The position numbers were made by a program, and so were the translations under genes. Positions 1-8,449 of a stretch of 64,000 bases of DNA are shown piece after piece (the first letter of the stretch is position 1; each line of letters opens with the position of its first letter). Location of the stretch: positions 62,001 through 126,000 of the forward strand of contig CANMQP010000014.1 of NCBI GenBank assembly GCA_947500035.1. The letters run 5' to 3'. This DNA comes from an uncultured Kiloniellaceae bacterium (GTDB lineage Bacteria > Pseudomonadota > Alphaproteobacteria > Kiloniellales > Kiloniellaceae). The notes under the pieces were generated by a model. It did not search any database. It had not been told where the DNA came from and saw only the letters and a list, made by a program, of their open reading frames with translations.

Positions 1-1
1 C

Positions 2-592
2 ACCGGAATCGCCGAGCTCAAGGAGCTGACAAATCCGGAGATGGCCAAGAATTTCGACACCGACGGTGACGGAAAAGGCGAGATCTGGATCGGCGCGAAT
101 GGCTGGGGCTCGACGCCCATCGAGCAAATACGCGCCCGCTCTTACGGCTACGACCAGACCATGACCCTCAAGGTCATGGAAGAGACCGCGGCCCTGAGCG
201 AAGTCGACGCGGCCGTCAAAGCGGACAAGAACATCGTCTTCTTCTGCTACACGCCGCATCACATGTTCGCCGCCCATGAGCTGGTCGTGCTCAAGGAGCC
301 GGCCTATGACGCGACGAAGTGGGTGATCGTTCCGCCCTCCCCCACGCCCGGCTGGTTGGAAAAATCGAGCGCGGCGGTCGCCTGGGACAACGCGACCTTG
401 AACATCAGCTACGCCGTTTCACTGGAATCCGCTCAACCCAAAGCCGCAGCGGCCCTGTCCAAGGTGTCGCTCGACACCGATACCCTGACGGCAATGACCT
501 ACGCCCTGGCCGTCGAGAAACAGGACCCTGCCGAATTCGCGGCCAAGTGGGTCGAGGAAAACCAGTCGGCCGTAGACAGCTGGTTCGAATAG
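2..592 (+). CDS. Glycine betaine/proline-type ABC substrate-binding protein, 3' part
   Basis: The frame is open at the left edge, so the signal peptide and N-terminal lobe are missing; 196 residues remain. The pattern DTDGDGKGEIWIGANGWGS, the CYTPHH segment and the C-terminal KWVEENQSAVDSWF are typical of the OpuAC/ProX family of periplasmic proteins that bind betaine-type compatible solutes for an ABC importer. The aromatic-rich loops fit a cation-binding cage. No permease or ATPase gene follows; a hairpin terminator closes the unit, so partner genes, if linked, lie to the left. The exact ligand (betaine, proline betaine, choline) cannot be read from this fragment. Confidence 0.8.
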   Translation, partial: TGIAELKELTNPEMAKNFDTDGDGKGEIWIGANGWGSTPIEQIRARSYGYDQTMTLKVMEETAALSEVDAAVKADKNIVFFCYTPHHMFAAHELVVLKEPAYDATKWVIVPPSPTPGWLEKSSAAVAWDNATLNISYAVSLESAQPKAAAALSKVSLDTDTLTAMTYALAVEKQDPAEFAAKWVEENQSAVDSWFE

Positions 593-623
593 CTGTCCAA
601 ACTGTAAGCGGTCGGAAGGGAAA

Positions 624-658
624 ACCGGGCATCGCACTTGAACTGCGCCATGCCCGGT
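624..658 (+). terminator. Hairpin terminator after the betaine-binding protein
   Basis: A perfect 9-bp inverted repeat, ACCGGGCAT (624-632) and ATGCCCGGT (650-658), lies 32 bases after the stop codon. The loop can pair further (GCA/TGC). The downstream tract is pyrimidine-rich but not a pure T run, so efficiency is uncertain. Confidence 0.6.
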
Positions 659-706
659 GCCCCTTCATTCCAGACATCTTTGCGTGATCAAAAGAACCTG
701 TGAGCG

Positions 707-1315
707 ATGGCCCGGATGAATGACGGCCTGCTGCCAGCCGAGATACTTGACCGCCTTAAAGCACAACACGCCGAACCACACCGGCACTATCACACCTGGA
801 CGCACATCGAGGCACTGCTGGCATGGCTGGGAAAGACCATTGGGCAGATCCATGACCCGCCTGCCGTAGAACTTGCTATCCTTTTTCACGATGCGATCTA
901 TGACCCGCGTGCAAAGGACAACGAAGCGCGATCTGCCGCGCTCCTGCTGTCCGAGCTCGCGGGCATCCTTCCCGACTCCAGCCTTGAAAGGGCGGAAACC
1001 CTTATTCTCGCGACAGCCGGACATCGGCTGCCAAGTACAGAGGATCACATTCTGGTTTCCGACTGCGCCTTCTTTCTCGACATGGACCTGTCTATCATCG
1101 GCACGGACGCCGCGACCTTCGAAAGCTACGAAGCGGCCATTCGAAGGGAGTATGCCTTTGTTCCGTCCGACGATTACCGGACAGGGCGCAGTGCAATCCT
1201 TCGGGATTTTCTGGAGCGGGACCGGCTTTATTTCACCGAGTATTTCCACAATCGTCTTGACCGGCAGGCCCGGCTAAACCTCGCCCGCAGCATCGCACGC
1301 CTGAAACAGACCTGA
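707..1315 (+). CDS. HD-superfamily predicted metal-dependent phosphohydrolase
   Basis: A 202-residue soluble protein. It has an early HYHTWTHIEALLAW segment, then AILFHDAIYD (the HD metal-binding pair) and a later ATAGH, which matches the HD-domain family of predicted metal-dependent hydrolases (COG4339 type, usually about 200 residues). Members are expected to cleave phosphoester bonds, but no substrate is established. It stands alone between a terminator and a separately started oxidoreductase. The start lies shortly after GTGAGCG; no strong ribosome-binding site is visible. Confidence 0.75.
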   Translation: MARMNDGLLPAEILDRLKAQHAEPHRHYHTWTHIEALLAWLGKTIGQIHDPPAVELAILFHDAIYDPRAKDNEARSAALLLSELAGILPDSSLERAETLILATAGHRLPSTEDHILVSDCAFFLDMDLSIIGTDAATFESYEAAIRREYAFVPSDDYRTGRSAILRDFLERDRLYFTEYFHNRLDRQARLNLARSIARLKQT

Positions 1316-1475
1316 GGTAAGCGGATGGCTGAAACCAGTTTGCCTGCGTAGTTCCCAAACCTCTTAGATCCGCAGTTGCCAAGGCTTGACCCTAGGCCAT
1401 AGACTTTTTTTACACCCGGGCCTGACGCAGCAACGACGCACCACGCTCGCCAATCGGACTGAAAGCACGCCGTCT

Positions 1476-2585
1476 ATGACAACAACAGATCCAGCCAGCC
1501 GCGGCACAATGATGGCGGTCGTGACAACCGGGAACGGCGGCTATGACAAGCTCGACTACCGCGCGGTCCCGATCCCGGTTCCGGAACCTCACGAGGTCCT
1601 GCTCAGAGTGCTTGCAGCGGGCGTCAACAACACCGAAATCAACACGCGGCTCGGGTGGTACTCCTCAAGCGTGACCGAGAGTACGGATTCGACGGCCGAT
1701 CGCCAGTCCGGCGCGGCGGAGCAAAAGAGCGACGGGGGCTGGAACGGGGCGACACCCTTTCCACTCATTCAGGGCACGGATTGCTGCGGCCGCGTGCTGT
1801 CGGCAGGCGCCAACGCCGATGGCAACCTGGTGGGCAAGCGGGTCCTGGTCCGGGCCTGCATGCGCCCCAAGGGCGATGACAGCTACGAGAACGTCTGGAT
1901 GGCCTCCGACTTTGACGGTGCCTTTGCAGAGTATGTGAAAGTCCCGGCCAGCGAGGTCTTTCCCGTCGACTGCGACTGGTCGGACGAGGAATTGGCCACG
2001 ATCCCCTGCGCCTACGGCACCGCGGAAAACATGCTGCATCGGGCGCACGTGGGCTCAGGTGACCGGGTTCTGGTGGCCGGTGCATCGGGCGGTGTGGGCT
2101 CGGCAGCAGTCCAGCTTGCCAGGCGCCGCGGCGCGCAGGTCACCGCGCTGACGAGCAAAGCCAAGATGGACCAGCTGCGCGAGCTCGGCGCCGATAGCAT
2201 CCTGGACCGGAACTGCGACCTGCTCGCCCTGCTGGGCGAAAATGCATTCGATGTGGTCGTCGACAACGTGGCCGGGCCGGACTTCCCCGACATGCTCAAA
2301 CTCTTGAGACCCGGCGGCCGCTATGTCTCTTCCGGCGCCATCGCGGGCCCGCTTGTCAGCCTCGACATGCGTGACATGTACTTAAAGGATATCACCCTGA
2401 TCGGCAGCACGGCCTGGGACGCGCCGGTCTTCCCAAATCTGATTTCCTACATCGAACGCGGGGAAATCCGGCCCCTGCTCTCGAAGGTCTTCCCGCTCTC
2501 GGAAATCGCAATCGCCCAACAGGAATTCATGACGAAGACTCACTTCGGCAACTTCGTTCTCGTGCCGCCGTCCGGCGAGGAATAG
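1476..2585 (+). CDS. Zinc-type medium-chain alcohol dehydrogenase/quinone oxidoreductase family protein
   Basis: A 369-residue MDR-superfamily enzyme. The N-terminal GroES-like domain has LLRVLAAGVNNTEINTRLGW, where a threonine/asparagine pair replaces the usual catalytic-zinc Cys/Asp. The Rossmann domain has the NAD(P) loop VAGASGGVGSAAVQLA, followed by a GGRYVSSGAIAG segment. The quinone reductase-like subgroup reduces C=C or C=O bonds with NADPH; the substrate here is unknown. The frame extends up to a TTG at 1386, but that extension (HRLFLHPGL...) is not family-like; ATG 1476 or ATG 1509 are more credible starts. It is 45 bases upstream of a LysE exporter and may be cotranscribed with it. 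Confidence 0.75.
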   Translation: MTTTDPASRGTMMAVVTTGNGGYDKLDYRAVPIPVPEPHEVLLRVLAAGVNNTEINTRLGWYSSSVTESTDSTADRQSGAAEQKSDGGWNGATPFPLIQGTDCCGRVLSAGANADGNLVGKRVLVRACMRPKGDDSYENVWMASDFDGAFAEYVKVPASEVFPVDCDWSDEELATIPCAYGTAENMLHRAHVGSGDRVLVAGASGGVGSAAVQLARRRGAQVTALTSKAKMDQLRELGADSILDRNCDLLALLGENAFDVVVDNVAGPDFPDMLKLLRPGGRYVSSGAIAGPLVSLDMRDMYLKDITLIGSTAWDAPVFPNLISYIERGEIRPLLSKVFPLSEIAIAQQEFMTKTHFGNFVLVPPSGEE

Positions 2586-2630
2586 CGCTGGGCCTCAAGA
2601 ATTTTCAGCTTTGAAATCTCGGAGACAGAG

Positions 2631-3233
2631 ATGGAACTTTCGCACCTCATCGCATTCAACCTCGCGCTTTTCGCGGCGATCGCCAGCCCCGGCCCGGCTT
2701 TGCTGGTGGCCATCAAAACGACACTCAGCGCCGGGCGGCAATCGGGCGTCGCAGTCGGTCTTGGACTTGGCCTGGTCGCGTCGCTTTGGACCCTGGCGGC
2801 CCTGCTGGGTCTGGAAGCCGTCTTTCTGCTCTTTCCCTGGGCCTACGCGCTGGTGAAGTTCCTTGGCGCAGGCTATCTGATCTACGTGGCCTACAGTATG
2901 TGGACCGGCGCACGCAATCCGATCGGGAATGAGACCAAACCCGCGGCGCACGCGTTCCGTCAGGGCCTGCTGATCAACCTTTTGAACCCGAAATCCGTCC
3001 TCTTCTCCGCCGCGGTGCTGGTGGTGATCTTCCCGGCAGGCCTGACCACGACGGAGAACCTCCTGATTGTCGCCAACCACTTTTTGATTGAAGCCGCCTT
3101 CTACACGGCGCTGGCCTTCGCCATGAGCCGCCCCGCGGTCAGCACAGGCTACATGCGGGCCAGGCTCTACATCGACCGTTTCGCGGCAGGTGTTCTCGGA
3201 CTCCTGGGACTCCGCCTCCTGATAAGCCGCTGA
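2631..3233 (+). CDS. LysE/RhtB family amino-acid exporter
   Basis: A 200-residue inner-membrane protein with about six hydrophobic segments. The N-terminal FAAIASPGPALLVAIKTTLS corresponds to the conserved SPGP..L loop of the LysE/RhtB family, and LLINLLNPKSVLFSAAVLVV is the second family signature (N-P-K). Such proteins export amino acids or related metabolites using the proton gradient. The start at 2631 is preceded by GGAGA. It ends 11 bases from the convergent stop of the gntR gene. The exported compound cannot be inferred. Confidence 0.85.
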   Translation: MELSHLIAFNLALFAAIASPGPALLVAIKTTLSAGRQSGVAVGLGLGLVASLWTLAALLGLEAVFLLFPWAYALVKFLGAGYLIYVAYSMWTGARNPIGNETKPAAHAFRQGLLINLLNPKSVLFSAAVLVVIFPAGLTTTENLLIVANHFLIEAAFYTALAFAMSRPAVSTGYMRARLYIDRFAAGVLGLLGLRLLISR

Positions 3234-3244
3234 CGCGAGGCGCC

Positions 3245-3961
3245 CTACTCGATCTCGACGTCGGTGCGTACCTGAAAGCGCTCCGGATCAAAGGTCGCAA
3301 TGGAGATTTCCATCAGCGTCCCGTCACGCTGATAAAGCTGTGCCTCGATCTGCAGGACGGGTGCGCCTTCGGCCAGTCCCATGATCCCGGCCTCCTCCGC
3401 CGGGCAGGCAATGGCGCGCGTCGCCTGGCTGACCCGGCCGACGGAGACGTCGAAGCTCTCCTCGATGGCGCGAAACACCGATGTGTCGGTCGTCTTCAGC
3501 AGCGGCTCGATGCCGGCATAGCGGGCGGGCACATAAACGAGATTGACGCTGAAGGGCTTCGCTGCCCCGGCCAGAGTCCGCACGCCGTGCACCTCGAGCC
3601 AATGACCGGTCTCGCTTCGGTGCCCTTTTAGCTGCTCGACATCCTCCGTCTTCACGGTCCGCGTCCCCTTGATCGTCAACTTGGTGTCGCGGCCCAGGCT
3701 GAGCAGCTCGTTGATGCCGGTCGTTGCCATGTTGAAACGCTGCTTCGGCGTGTCGGAGATGATTTCCGTGCCAGCGCGCTTGCGCCTTTGCAGCACGCCG
3801 GAGGCTTCCAGCTCGGAGAAGGCAAGGCGCAGCGTCGAGCGGCTGATACCGAGCTCGGCGGCGTATTCAGCTTCCGGCGGAAGACGGTCGCCGACCTTCA
3901 AAGCGCCGGACTTGATCTGCTCCAGAATCTGATCGCAGACCTGACTGTAAAGACTGCTCAT
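3245..3961 (-). CDS. GntR family regulator with UTRA ligand-binding domain (HutC subfamily)
   Basis: A 238-residue regulator. An N-terminal winged helix (residues 1-70) contains GDRLPPEAEYAAELGISRST and a recognition helix ending LRLAFSELEASGVLQRR. The C-terminal UTRA domain ends LMEISIATFDPERFQV. The ATG at 3961 overlaps the dctM stop as ATGA; a GTG seven codons upstream is less likely. As the last gene of the hyuA-hyuB-dctPQM unit it is probably the operon's own repressor. A 14-bp palindrome between the hyuA promoter hexamers (10526-10539) is the natural candidate operator. Confidence 0.85.
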   Translation of the reverse strand: MSSLYSQVCDQILEQIKSGALKVGDRLPPEAEYAAELGISRSTLRLAFSELEASGVLQRRKRAGTEIISDTPKQRFNMATTGINELLSLGRDTKLTIKGTRTVKTEDVEQLKGHRSETGHWLEVHGVRTLAGAAKPFSVNLVYVPARYAGIEPLLKTTDTSVFRAIEESFDVSVGRVSQATRAIACPAEEAGIMGLAEGAPVLQIEAQLYQRDGTLMEISIATFDPERFQVRTDVEIE

Positions 3962-5247
3962 TGCAACGTTCCCGGCAACCACAAAGCAAGTTGGGGGAAG
4001 ATAGCAAGAAGGAGCGCGAAGGCGAGCAGTATTGCAAAGAAAGGCAGCGCGGCGCGCGCGATCCTGCCGATGTTCTCGCCGGTTTGGGACTGAATGACGA
4101 AAAGATTGAAGCCGATGGGCGGCGTGATCTGACTGATTTCAACGGCGACCACCACGAAGATGCCGAACCACACGGGATCGTATCCGGCGCCCGTGACCAG
4201 TGGCAGGGTGATCGGCAGGGTCATGACAATGATCGAGGTGCCGTCCAGGAACATGCCCAGCAGCGCGTAGAATGCGAGCAGCACCGCAATCAAAGCAAAG
4301 GGCGAGAGGCCGATTGCCGCGATCTGCCCCGCGATGGCCTTAGGGATGCCGAGAAAACCGAAGGCTGAATTCAGCAGCGCCGCCCCGATGATGATCAGCC
4401 CGATCATGGCGGAGGTCCGCACGGCGCGGCGCCCCGCGCGGATCATCGCGGCCATCGAAAAGCGGCCCATGGCAATGGAAATGACAACAGCCCCCAGGAC
4501 TCCGATGGCGGCCAGTTCGCTGACGCTTGCCAGGCCGAGATAGAGCGATCCCATCACCGCGGCAATCAGCGCGGCAACGGGTCCGATATCGCGAAGGCCG
4601 TGCAGGCGCTCGGACCAGCTCGTGCGCTCCAGCTTCGGCTGGCTTCCGCTGACCACCTGATGCGCGGCAATATAGGCCATGTAGAGAAGCGCCAGGGCGA
4701 GACCGGGAATAACCCCGGCGATAAAGAGCTCCAGGATCGACTGCTCGGCGACGACGCCGTAGATGATCATGATGATCGAGGGCGGGATCAGAAATCCCAG
4801 CGTCCCCGCACCGGCCAGCGAACCCATCGCCAACTGCCGGTCGTAGCCCCGCGCCTGAAGTTCCGGCAGGCTGACCTTACCGACGATGGCTGTGGTCGCC
4901 GCGGACGAGCCGGAGACCGCCGCGAAGAGGGTCGAGCCCACGACATTGACGTGCAGCAAGCCGCCCGGCAGGCGCCCGAGCCAGGGTGACAAACCGGAAA
5001 AGAGCGAGCGCCCCAGCCCTGCCGCCAGGAGGACTTCGCTCATCAGGATGAAGAGGGGCAGCGACAGCAAGGGAGTCGGGATCATGGAGCCCCAGATCAC
5101 CCCGCTGGAGAAGATATCCATCGGGATGTTGGGCTTGAAGATCGACAGCAGGCTGTAACCAATGGCGAAGAGCGACAATCCGATCCAGACCGACCCCGCC
5201 AGCAGCGCAACGAAGAGCAGGACTGTCACGACGGCGATTTCAAACAT
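3958..5247 (-). CDS. dctM: TRAP transporter large permease subunit (DctM family)
   Basis: A 429-residue integral membrane protein with about 12-13 hydrophobic segments (for example SLAGAGTLGFLIPPSIIMII and GMFLDGTSIIVMTLPITLPL). These are conserved segments of the DctM channel subunit, which moves the solute with a sodium or proton gradient. ATG 5247 overlaps the end of dctQ; the upstream ATG at 5262 lies inside dctQ. Together with DctP and DctQ it forms a complete DctPQM-type importer, presumably feeding the HyuA/HyuB hydrolase encoded upstream in the same operon. Confidence 0.9.
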   Translation of the reverse strand: MFEIAVVTVLLFVALLAGSVWIGLSLFAIGYSLLSIFKPNIPMDIFSSGVIWGSMIPTPLLSLPLFILMSEVLLAAGLGRSLFSGLSPWLGRLPGGLLHVNVVGSTLFAAVSGSSAATTAIVGKVSLPELQARGYDRQLAMGSLAGAGTLGFLIPPSIIMIIYGVVAEQSILELFIAGVIPGLALALLYMAYIAAHQVVSGSQPKLERTSWSERLHGLRDIGPVAALIAAVMGSLYLGLASVSELAAIGVLGAVVISIAMGRFSMAAMIRAGRRAVRTSAMIGLIIIGAALLNSAFGFLGIPKAIAGQIAAIGLSPFALIAVLLAFYALLGMFLDGTSIIVMTLPITLPLVTGAGYDPVWFGIFVVVAVEISQITPPIGFNLFVIQSQTGENIGRIARAALPFFAILLAFALLLAIFPQLALWLPGTLQ

Positions 5248-5761
5248 CGGCGGTTTCCGCATCGGCGTCCCGCCACTCGCAGGGGCGTCCGGTCATCCGC
5301 CGAAATAAACGCGCGGCCAGGTCGAGCCAGAGCTGCCCCATGCCCCAAAGCACAATGGCCTGCGGAATCCAAAGCGGCGTTTTGGTCACGCTGGTGGCCA
5401 GAATATTGCGCTCGAACGAGGTGAAGGTCTTGGTCCAGACGGCGGAGACAATCAACGCAACGATGAAGAGGGCGGCAAAATTCGCTGCGACGTCAAGGGA
5501 CCTGCGCGCTGTCGGCGGCAAGGCTTCGGGCAGCAGCGATATGCGAACATGGACCCCGGTGCGGATGGCGGGACCGGCGGCAAGCGCGAAAATCGACGCC
5601 ATCGCATACTGGCTGAATTCCCAGGTGAAGGAAAAGCTCTGCGCCTGCGCGCGGGCCACGACCTCGGTGAGCATCAAGGCGCAGTAGCCAAAGATCAAAA
5701 TCACCGCAATCGTCTCGGCAAGGCGCGATAGGCGATCGACGGTTTTAAGAATTCTGTCCAT
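5240..5761 (-). CDS. dctQ: TRAP transporter small permease subunit (DctQ family)
   Basis: A 173-residue membrane protein with four hydrophobic segments. The conserved region SFSFTWEFSQYAMASIFALA, followed by HVRISLL, matches the DctQ subunit, where the W-x(2-3)-E-x-x-x-Y element is diagnostic. It pairs with DctM, with which it overlaps by eight bases. A strong hairpin separates it from dctP upstream, so it may be made in smaller amounts than the binding protein. Confidence 0.87.
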   Translation of the reverse strand: MDRILKTVDRLSRLAETIAVILIFGYCALMLTEVVARAQAQSFSFTWEFSQYAMASIFALAAGPAIRTGVHVRISLLPEALPPTARRSLDVAANFAALFIVALIVSAVWTKTFTSFERNILATSVTKTPLWIPQAIVLWGMGQLWLDLAARLFRRMTGRPCEWRDADAETADV

Positions 5762-5772
5762 GTCCCGCGAAG

Positions 5773-5795
5773 CCGCCGGGGGGTGCCCCCGGCGG
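5773..5795 (-). promoter_or_regulatory. Intercistronic hairpin between dctP and dctQ
   Basis: CCGCCGGGGG (5773-5782) and CCCCCGGCGG (5786-5795) form a perfect 10-bp stem with a GTG loop inside the 41-base dctP-dctQ gap. No T tract follows in the minus-strand direction. It therefore reads as an mRNA-stabilising or attenuating structure that would keep the binding protein in excess over the permease, as in other binding-protein operons. That role is inference. Confidence 0.65.
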
Positions 5796-5802
5796 TATCA
5801 GC

Positions 5803-6789
5803 TCACTTCCCGACCTTGGCGGCGTAGGCTTCGACAACGGATTTTGCCTCCGGAACTTTGGCGAAGAAGTCCGCCCACATGGCTTTGCCTGCATCTGCCA
5901 TCTTGGCTTTGAGGCTATCATCCGCCTTGGAGACGGTCATGCCGTTTTCGACCAAAACCGCTGTCTTGGCTTCGTCTTCGGCGGCGGATGCAGCCCAAAA
6001 GTCCGCCTCCATCTTGTCGGCCAGACCCTCGATGACGGTCCGTTCCTCGTCGCTCAGCGCGTTCCAGGCATCCAGGTTCACCGTCACCGCATCGGGCGAC
6101 ATGGACCAGTTCAGGGGATTGAAGTGGCTCGTGAACTGATAGAGCTTGGAATTGGCGCCGGTCGAGGTCGAGGTCGCCGCGCCGTCAACGGTTCCGGCGG
6201 CCACCGCGGCGGCCAGTTCACCGAAGGGCAGTTCGACCGGAGCCGCCCCCAGGCGGTTCAGGAACTCGAAGGAGGTAGCGTTGAAGGCGCGGATGCGCTG
6301 GCCGTTCATGTCGTCCGCGCTGACGACCGCTTCCTTCGTATAAACGCCCGGCGACGGCCAGGGCACGTAGTAGAGGACCTTCTGATTGTGCGCGGCGAAG
6401 ATCTCATCGTATTTCGGCCCGGCAACCTCCAACCAGGTTTTCATCTCCTCCTGCCCCTGGATCAGGTACGGCAGGGTATCGACCCCGAGAAAGGGTGCTT
6501 CACCGGCCTGCAGGAACAGCAGCATGTCCGCCATCTGAATGATGCCGTTCTCCACGGACGAGAGCTTCTCCGTAATCTTGACGCCGATCTCGCCGGAGAG
6601 ATGCACGGTGATATCGACAGATCCATTGGTGCCTTCGCGCACGGCATCCGCAAAGGCAATCGCGCTTTGGGCATGAAAGTTGTTGGCGCCCCAGGCGGTG
6701 CTGAGATCCCACTTGGTTTCGGCCGCGGCCCCGCTTGCACTGATGACAAGGGCGGTTCCGGCCGCCAAAACTGAATTTATGAATTTCAT
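5803..6789 (-). CDS. dctP: TRAP transporter periplasmic substrate-binding protein (DctP family)
   Basis: A 328-residue protein with a Sec signal peptide (hydrophobic residues 6-20, AAAET cleavage region near 24). The DctP fold is indicated by KWDLSTAWGANNFHAQSAIA, RIRAFNATSFEFLNRLGAAP (including the conserved arginine that clamps a carboxylate) and GTVDGAATS. It delivers the ligand to DctQM. The ATG at 6789 overlaps the hyuB stop codon as ATGA, so binding protein and hydrolase are translationally coupled. A carboxylate-bearing ligand is expected from the family, possibly a hydantoin or oxoproline-like compound given the neighbours. Confidence 0.9.
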   Translation of the reverse strand: MKFINSVLAAGTALVISASGAAAETKWDLSTAWGANNFHAQSAIAFADAVREGTNGSVDITVHLSGEIGVKITEKLSSVENGIIQMADMLLFLQAGEAPFLGVDTLPYLIQGQEEMKTWLEVAGPKYDEIFAAHNQKVLYYVPWPSPGVYTKEAVVSADDMNGQRIRAFNATSFEFLNRLGAAPVELPFGELAAAVAAGTVDGAATSTSTGANSKLYQFTSHFNPLNWSMSPDAVTVNLDAWNALSDEERTVIEGLADKMEADFWAASAAEDEAKTAVLVENGMTVSKADDSLKAKMADAGKAMWADFFAKVPEAKSVVEAYAAKVGK

Positions 6790-8444
6790 TTTCTCTTCTC
6801 CCTTTCCTTTATTTCTTTTTGATAAAGCCTCTCGGCCGCCTCTTGTGAGATCAGCCCTTCTGAAAGATCCCGCGCGACCGCGTCCCTGTCGCGCTTCGCG
6901 GGCTCGCCGAACCCGCCACCGCCCGGCGTTTGCAGAATGAGCCGCGCGCCTGCGGGGATTCGATAAATGCCTTTGTCAGTGATCTGCGTACCATCGGTAA
7001 TCTTCACTTGCCCCTTGGCACCGCTCAGACCGCCCTGCCGCCCGGCCGGACCCGTGGTCAGACGTTCGAAGGCCGCCGCCGAGAGTGAGAGATCTTCGCC
7101 CAGGCGCGATCCGATTTCGATGCGCTGCGCCAACCCGCCGCGCTGTTTTCCCGCCCCCCCTGTGTCGGGGGCAAATTCCTTTGAATGATAGATCACCGGC
7201 GCGGCTACCTCGGCGGCCTCGACCGGCACCGCGCCGACGCCGGAGGGAAAGGCGGTGGTGGAGAGCCCGTCCGAATGGGGACGCGCGCCCATGCCGCCGA
7301 GGGCGACATTCAAGGAGGTGAACGCCGTCTTCCCGGCCCCCGAAAGCGCAATCGTCCAGAGCGCGCCGGAGCTTTCCGCCAGGACTTCGCCGGGCAGCGC
7401 CTGTTCGAGACAGCCGAGCATCAGGTCCGGCAAGGCCTGCCCGATGACATGGCGGGCGGTGACCGGGCTGGGGCGTTCAGCGCTCACGACCAATCCGGGG
7501 GGCGCGGAGACCGAAATGGCGTCCAGGGAAGCCTGATTGTTGGGAATCTCCGGCGCCAGCAGCGCCTTGATGCCGAAGCTGGCGTAGGCCACCGAGTAGT
7601 TCAGCGGACAATTGATCCCGCGATCCGCGACCGGTGACGACCCGGCGAGATCGACATCGATGCGCCCGTCACCAATGGTCATTTTTGCCCGCAGCTCAAT
7701 CGCTGCATCATATCCATCGAGCGTCAGACGGTTTTCATAAACGCCCCGAGGCGCGCGCGACAATGCCGCTTTGGTGCCCTGGGCAGAGCTTTCGAAAATA
7801 AAGCGGGTCATGCCGGAGAGATCTTCAAGGTCGTATTCCCTCATCAGATCGGTCAGGCGCGACACACCGGTGTCATTGGAGGTCAGAAGCGACAGGATAT
7901 CTCCGCGCGCTTCATGCGGAACGCGGGAGTTCGCCGTCACGATATTCAGAAGATCCTCGTTGAGCGCGCCGCCCTTACGCAGGCGCATAACCGGAATGGT
8001 CACGCCTTCCTCAAAGACAGAACGCCCCTCCGCCGACCACCCGCGGCCGCCGACATCGACGATATGGCTTGTAGAGGCGAGGTAGCCCACGATCTCGCCG
8101 TTTACAAAAGCCGGCGTGACGACCACAAAATCGAAAACATGCCCGGCCCCGATCCAGGGGTCGTTCGTCACCAGCGCATCGCCGGGCGAGAGCGTCTCCG
8201 CCGGGACGAACGCCAGCATCGCGCGCACCGACGCGGCCATGGTGTTCACGTGACCGGGCGTGCCCGTGACGGCTTGGGCCAGCATGTCGCCCCGGGCGTT
8301 GAAGACGCCCGCCGAGAGATCGCCGGCCTCGCGCACAATCGCGCCGAAGGCCGCGCGCATCAGCGCGTTGGCCTGCTCTTCGCAAACCGAGATCAAGCGG
8401 TTCCAGAGGACGTTCCGGGCGATGATGTCTTGTGCGTTTGTCAT
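6786..8444 (-). CDS. hyuB: Hydantoinase B/oxoprolinase family protein (HyuB)
   Basis: A 552-residue cytoplasmic subunit of the hydantoinase/oxoprolinase/acetone carboxylase family. Typical elements are GDMLAQAVTGTPGHVNTMA, DALVTNDPWIGAGHVFDFVV and the glycine-rich C-terminal end LILQTPGGGGFGEP. With HyuA it would perform ATP-dependent opening of a cyclic amide (N-methylhydantoin, hydantoin or 5-oxoproline). Two ATGs are close: 8453 (ATGA overlap with the hyuA stop, but GGGAGG abuts it with no spacing) and 8444 (GGAGG nine bases upstream). The second is therefore preferred. Confidence 0.88.
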   Translation of the reverse strand: MTNAQDIIARNVLWNRLISVCEEQANALMRAAFGAIVREAGDLSAGVFNARGDMLAQAVTGTPGHVNTMAASVRAMLAFVPAETLSPGDALVTNDPWIGAGHVFDFVVVTPAFVNGEIVGYLASTSHIVDVGGRGWSAEGRSVFEEGVTIPVMRLRKGGALNEDLLNIVTANSRVPHEARGDILSLLTSNDTGVSRLTDLMREYDLEDLSGMTRFIFESSAQGTKAALSRAPRGVYENRLTLDGYDAAIELRAKMTIGDGRIDVDLAGSSPVADRGINCPLNYSVAYASFGIKALLAPEIPNNQASLDAISVSAPPGLVVSAERPSPVTARHVIGQALPDLMLGCLEQALPGEVLAESSGALWTIALSGAGKTAFTSLNVALGGMGARPHSDGLSTTAFPSGVGAVPVEAAEVAAPVIYHSKEFAPDTGGAGKQRGGLAQRIEIGSRLGEDLSLSAAAFERLTTGPAGRQGGLSGAKGQVKITDGTQITDKGIYRIPAGARLILQTPGGGGFGEPAKRDRDAVARDLSEGLISQEAAERLYQKEIKEREKRK

Positions 8445-8449
8445 CGCCG

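Noticed and set aside
1386-1475. N-terminal extension of the MDR oxidoreductase from a TTG start
   Set aside because: The extra 30 residues lack family similarity and no ribosome-binding site precedes the TTG; ATG 1476 is preferred.
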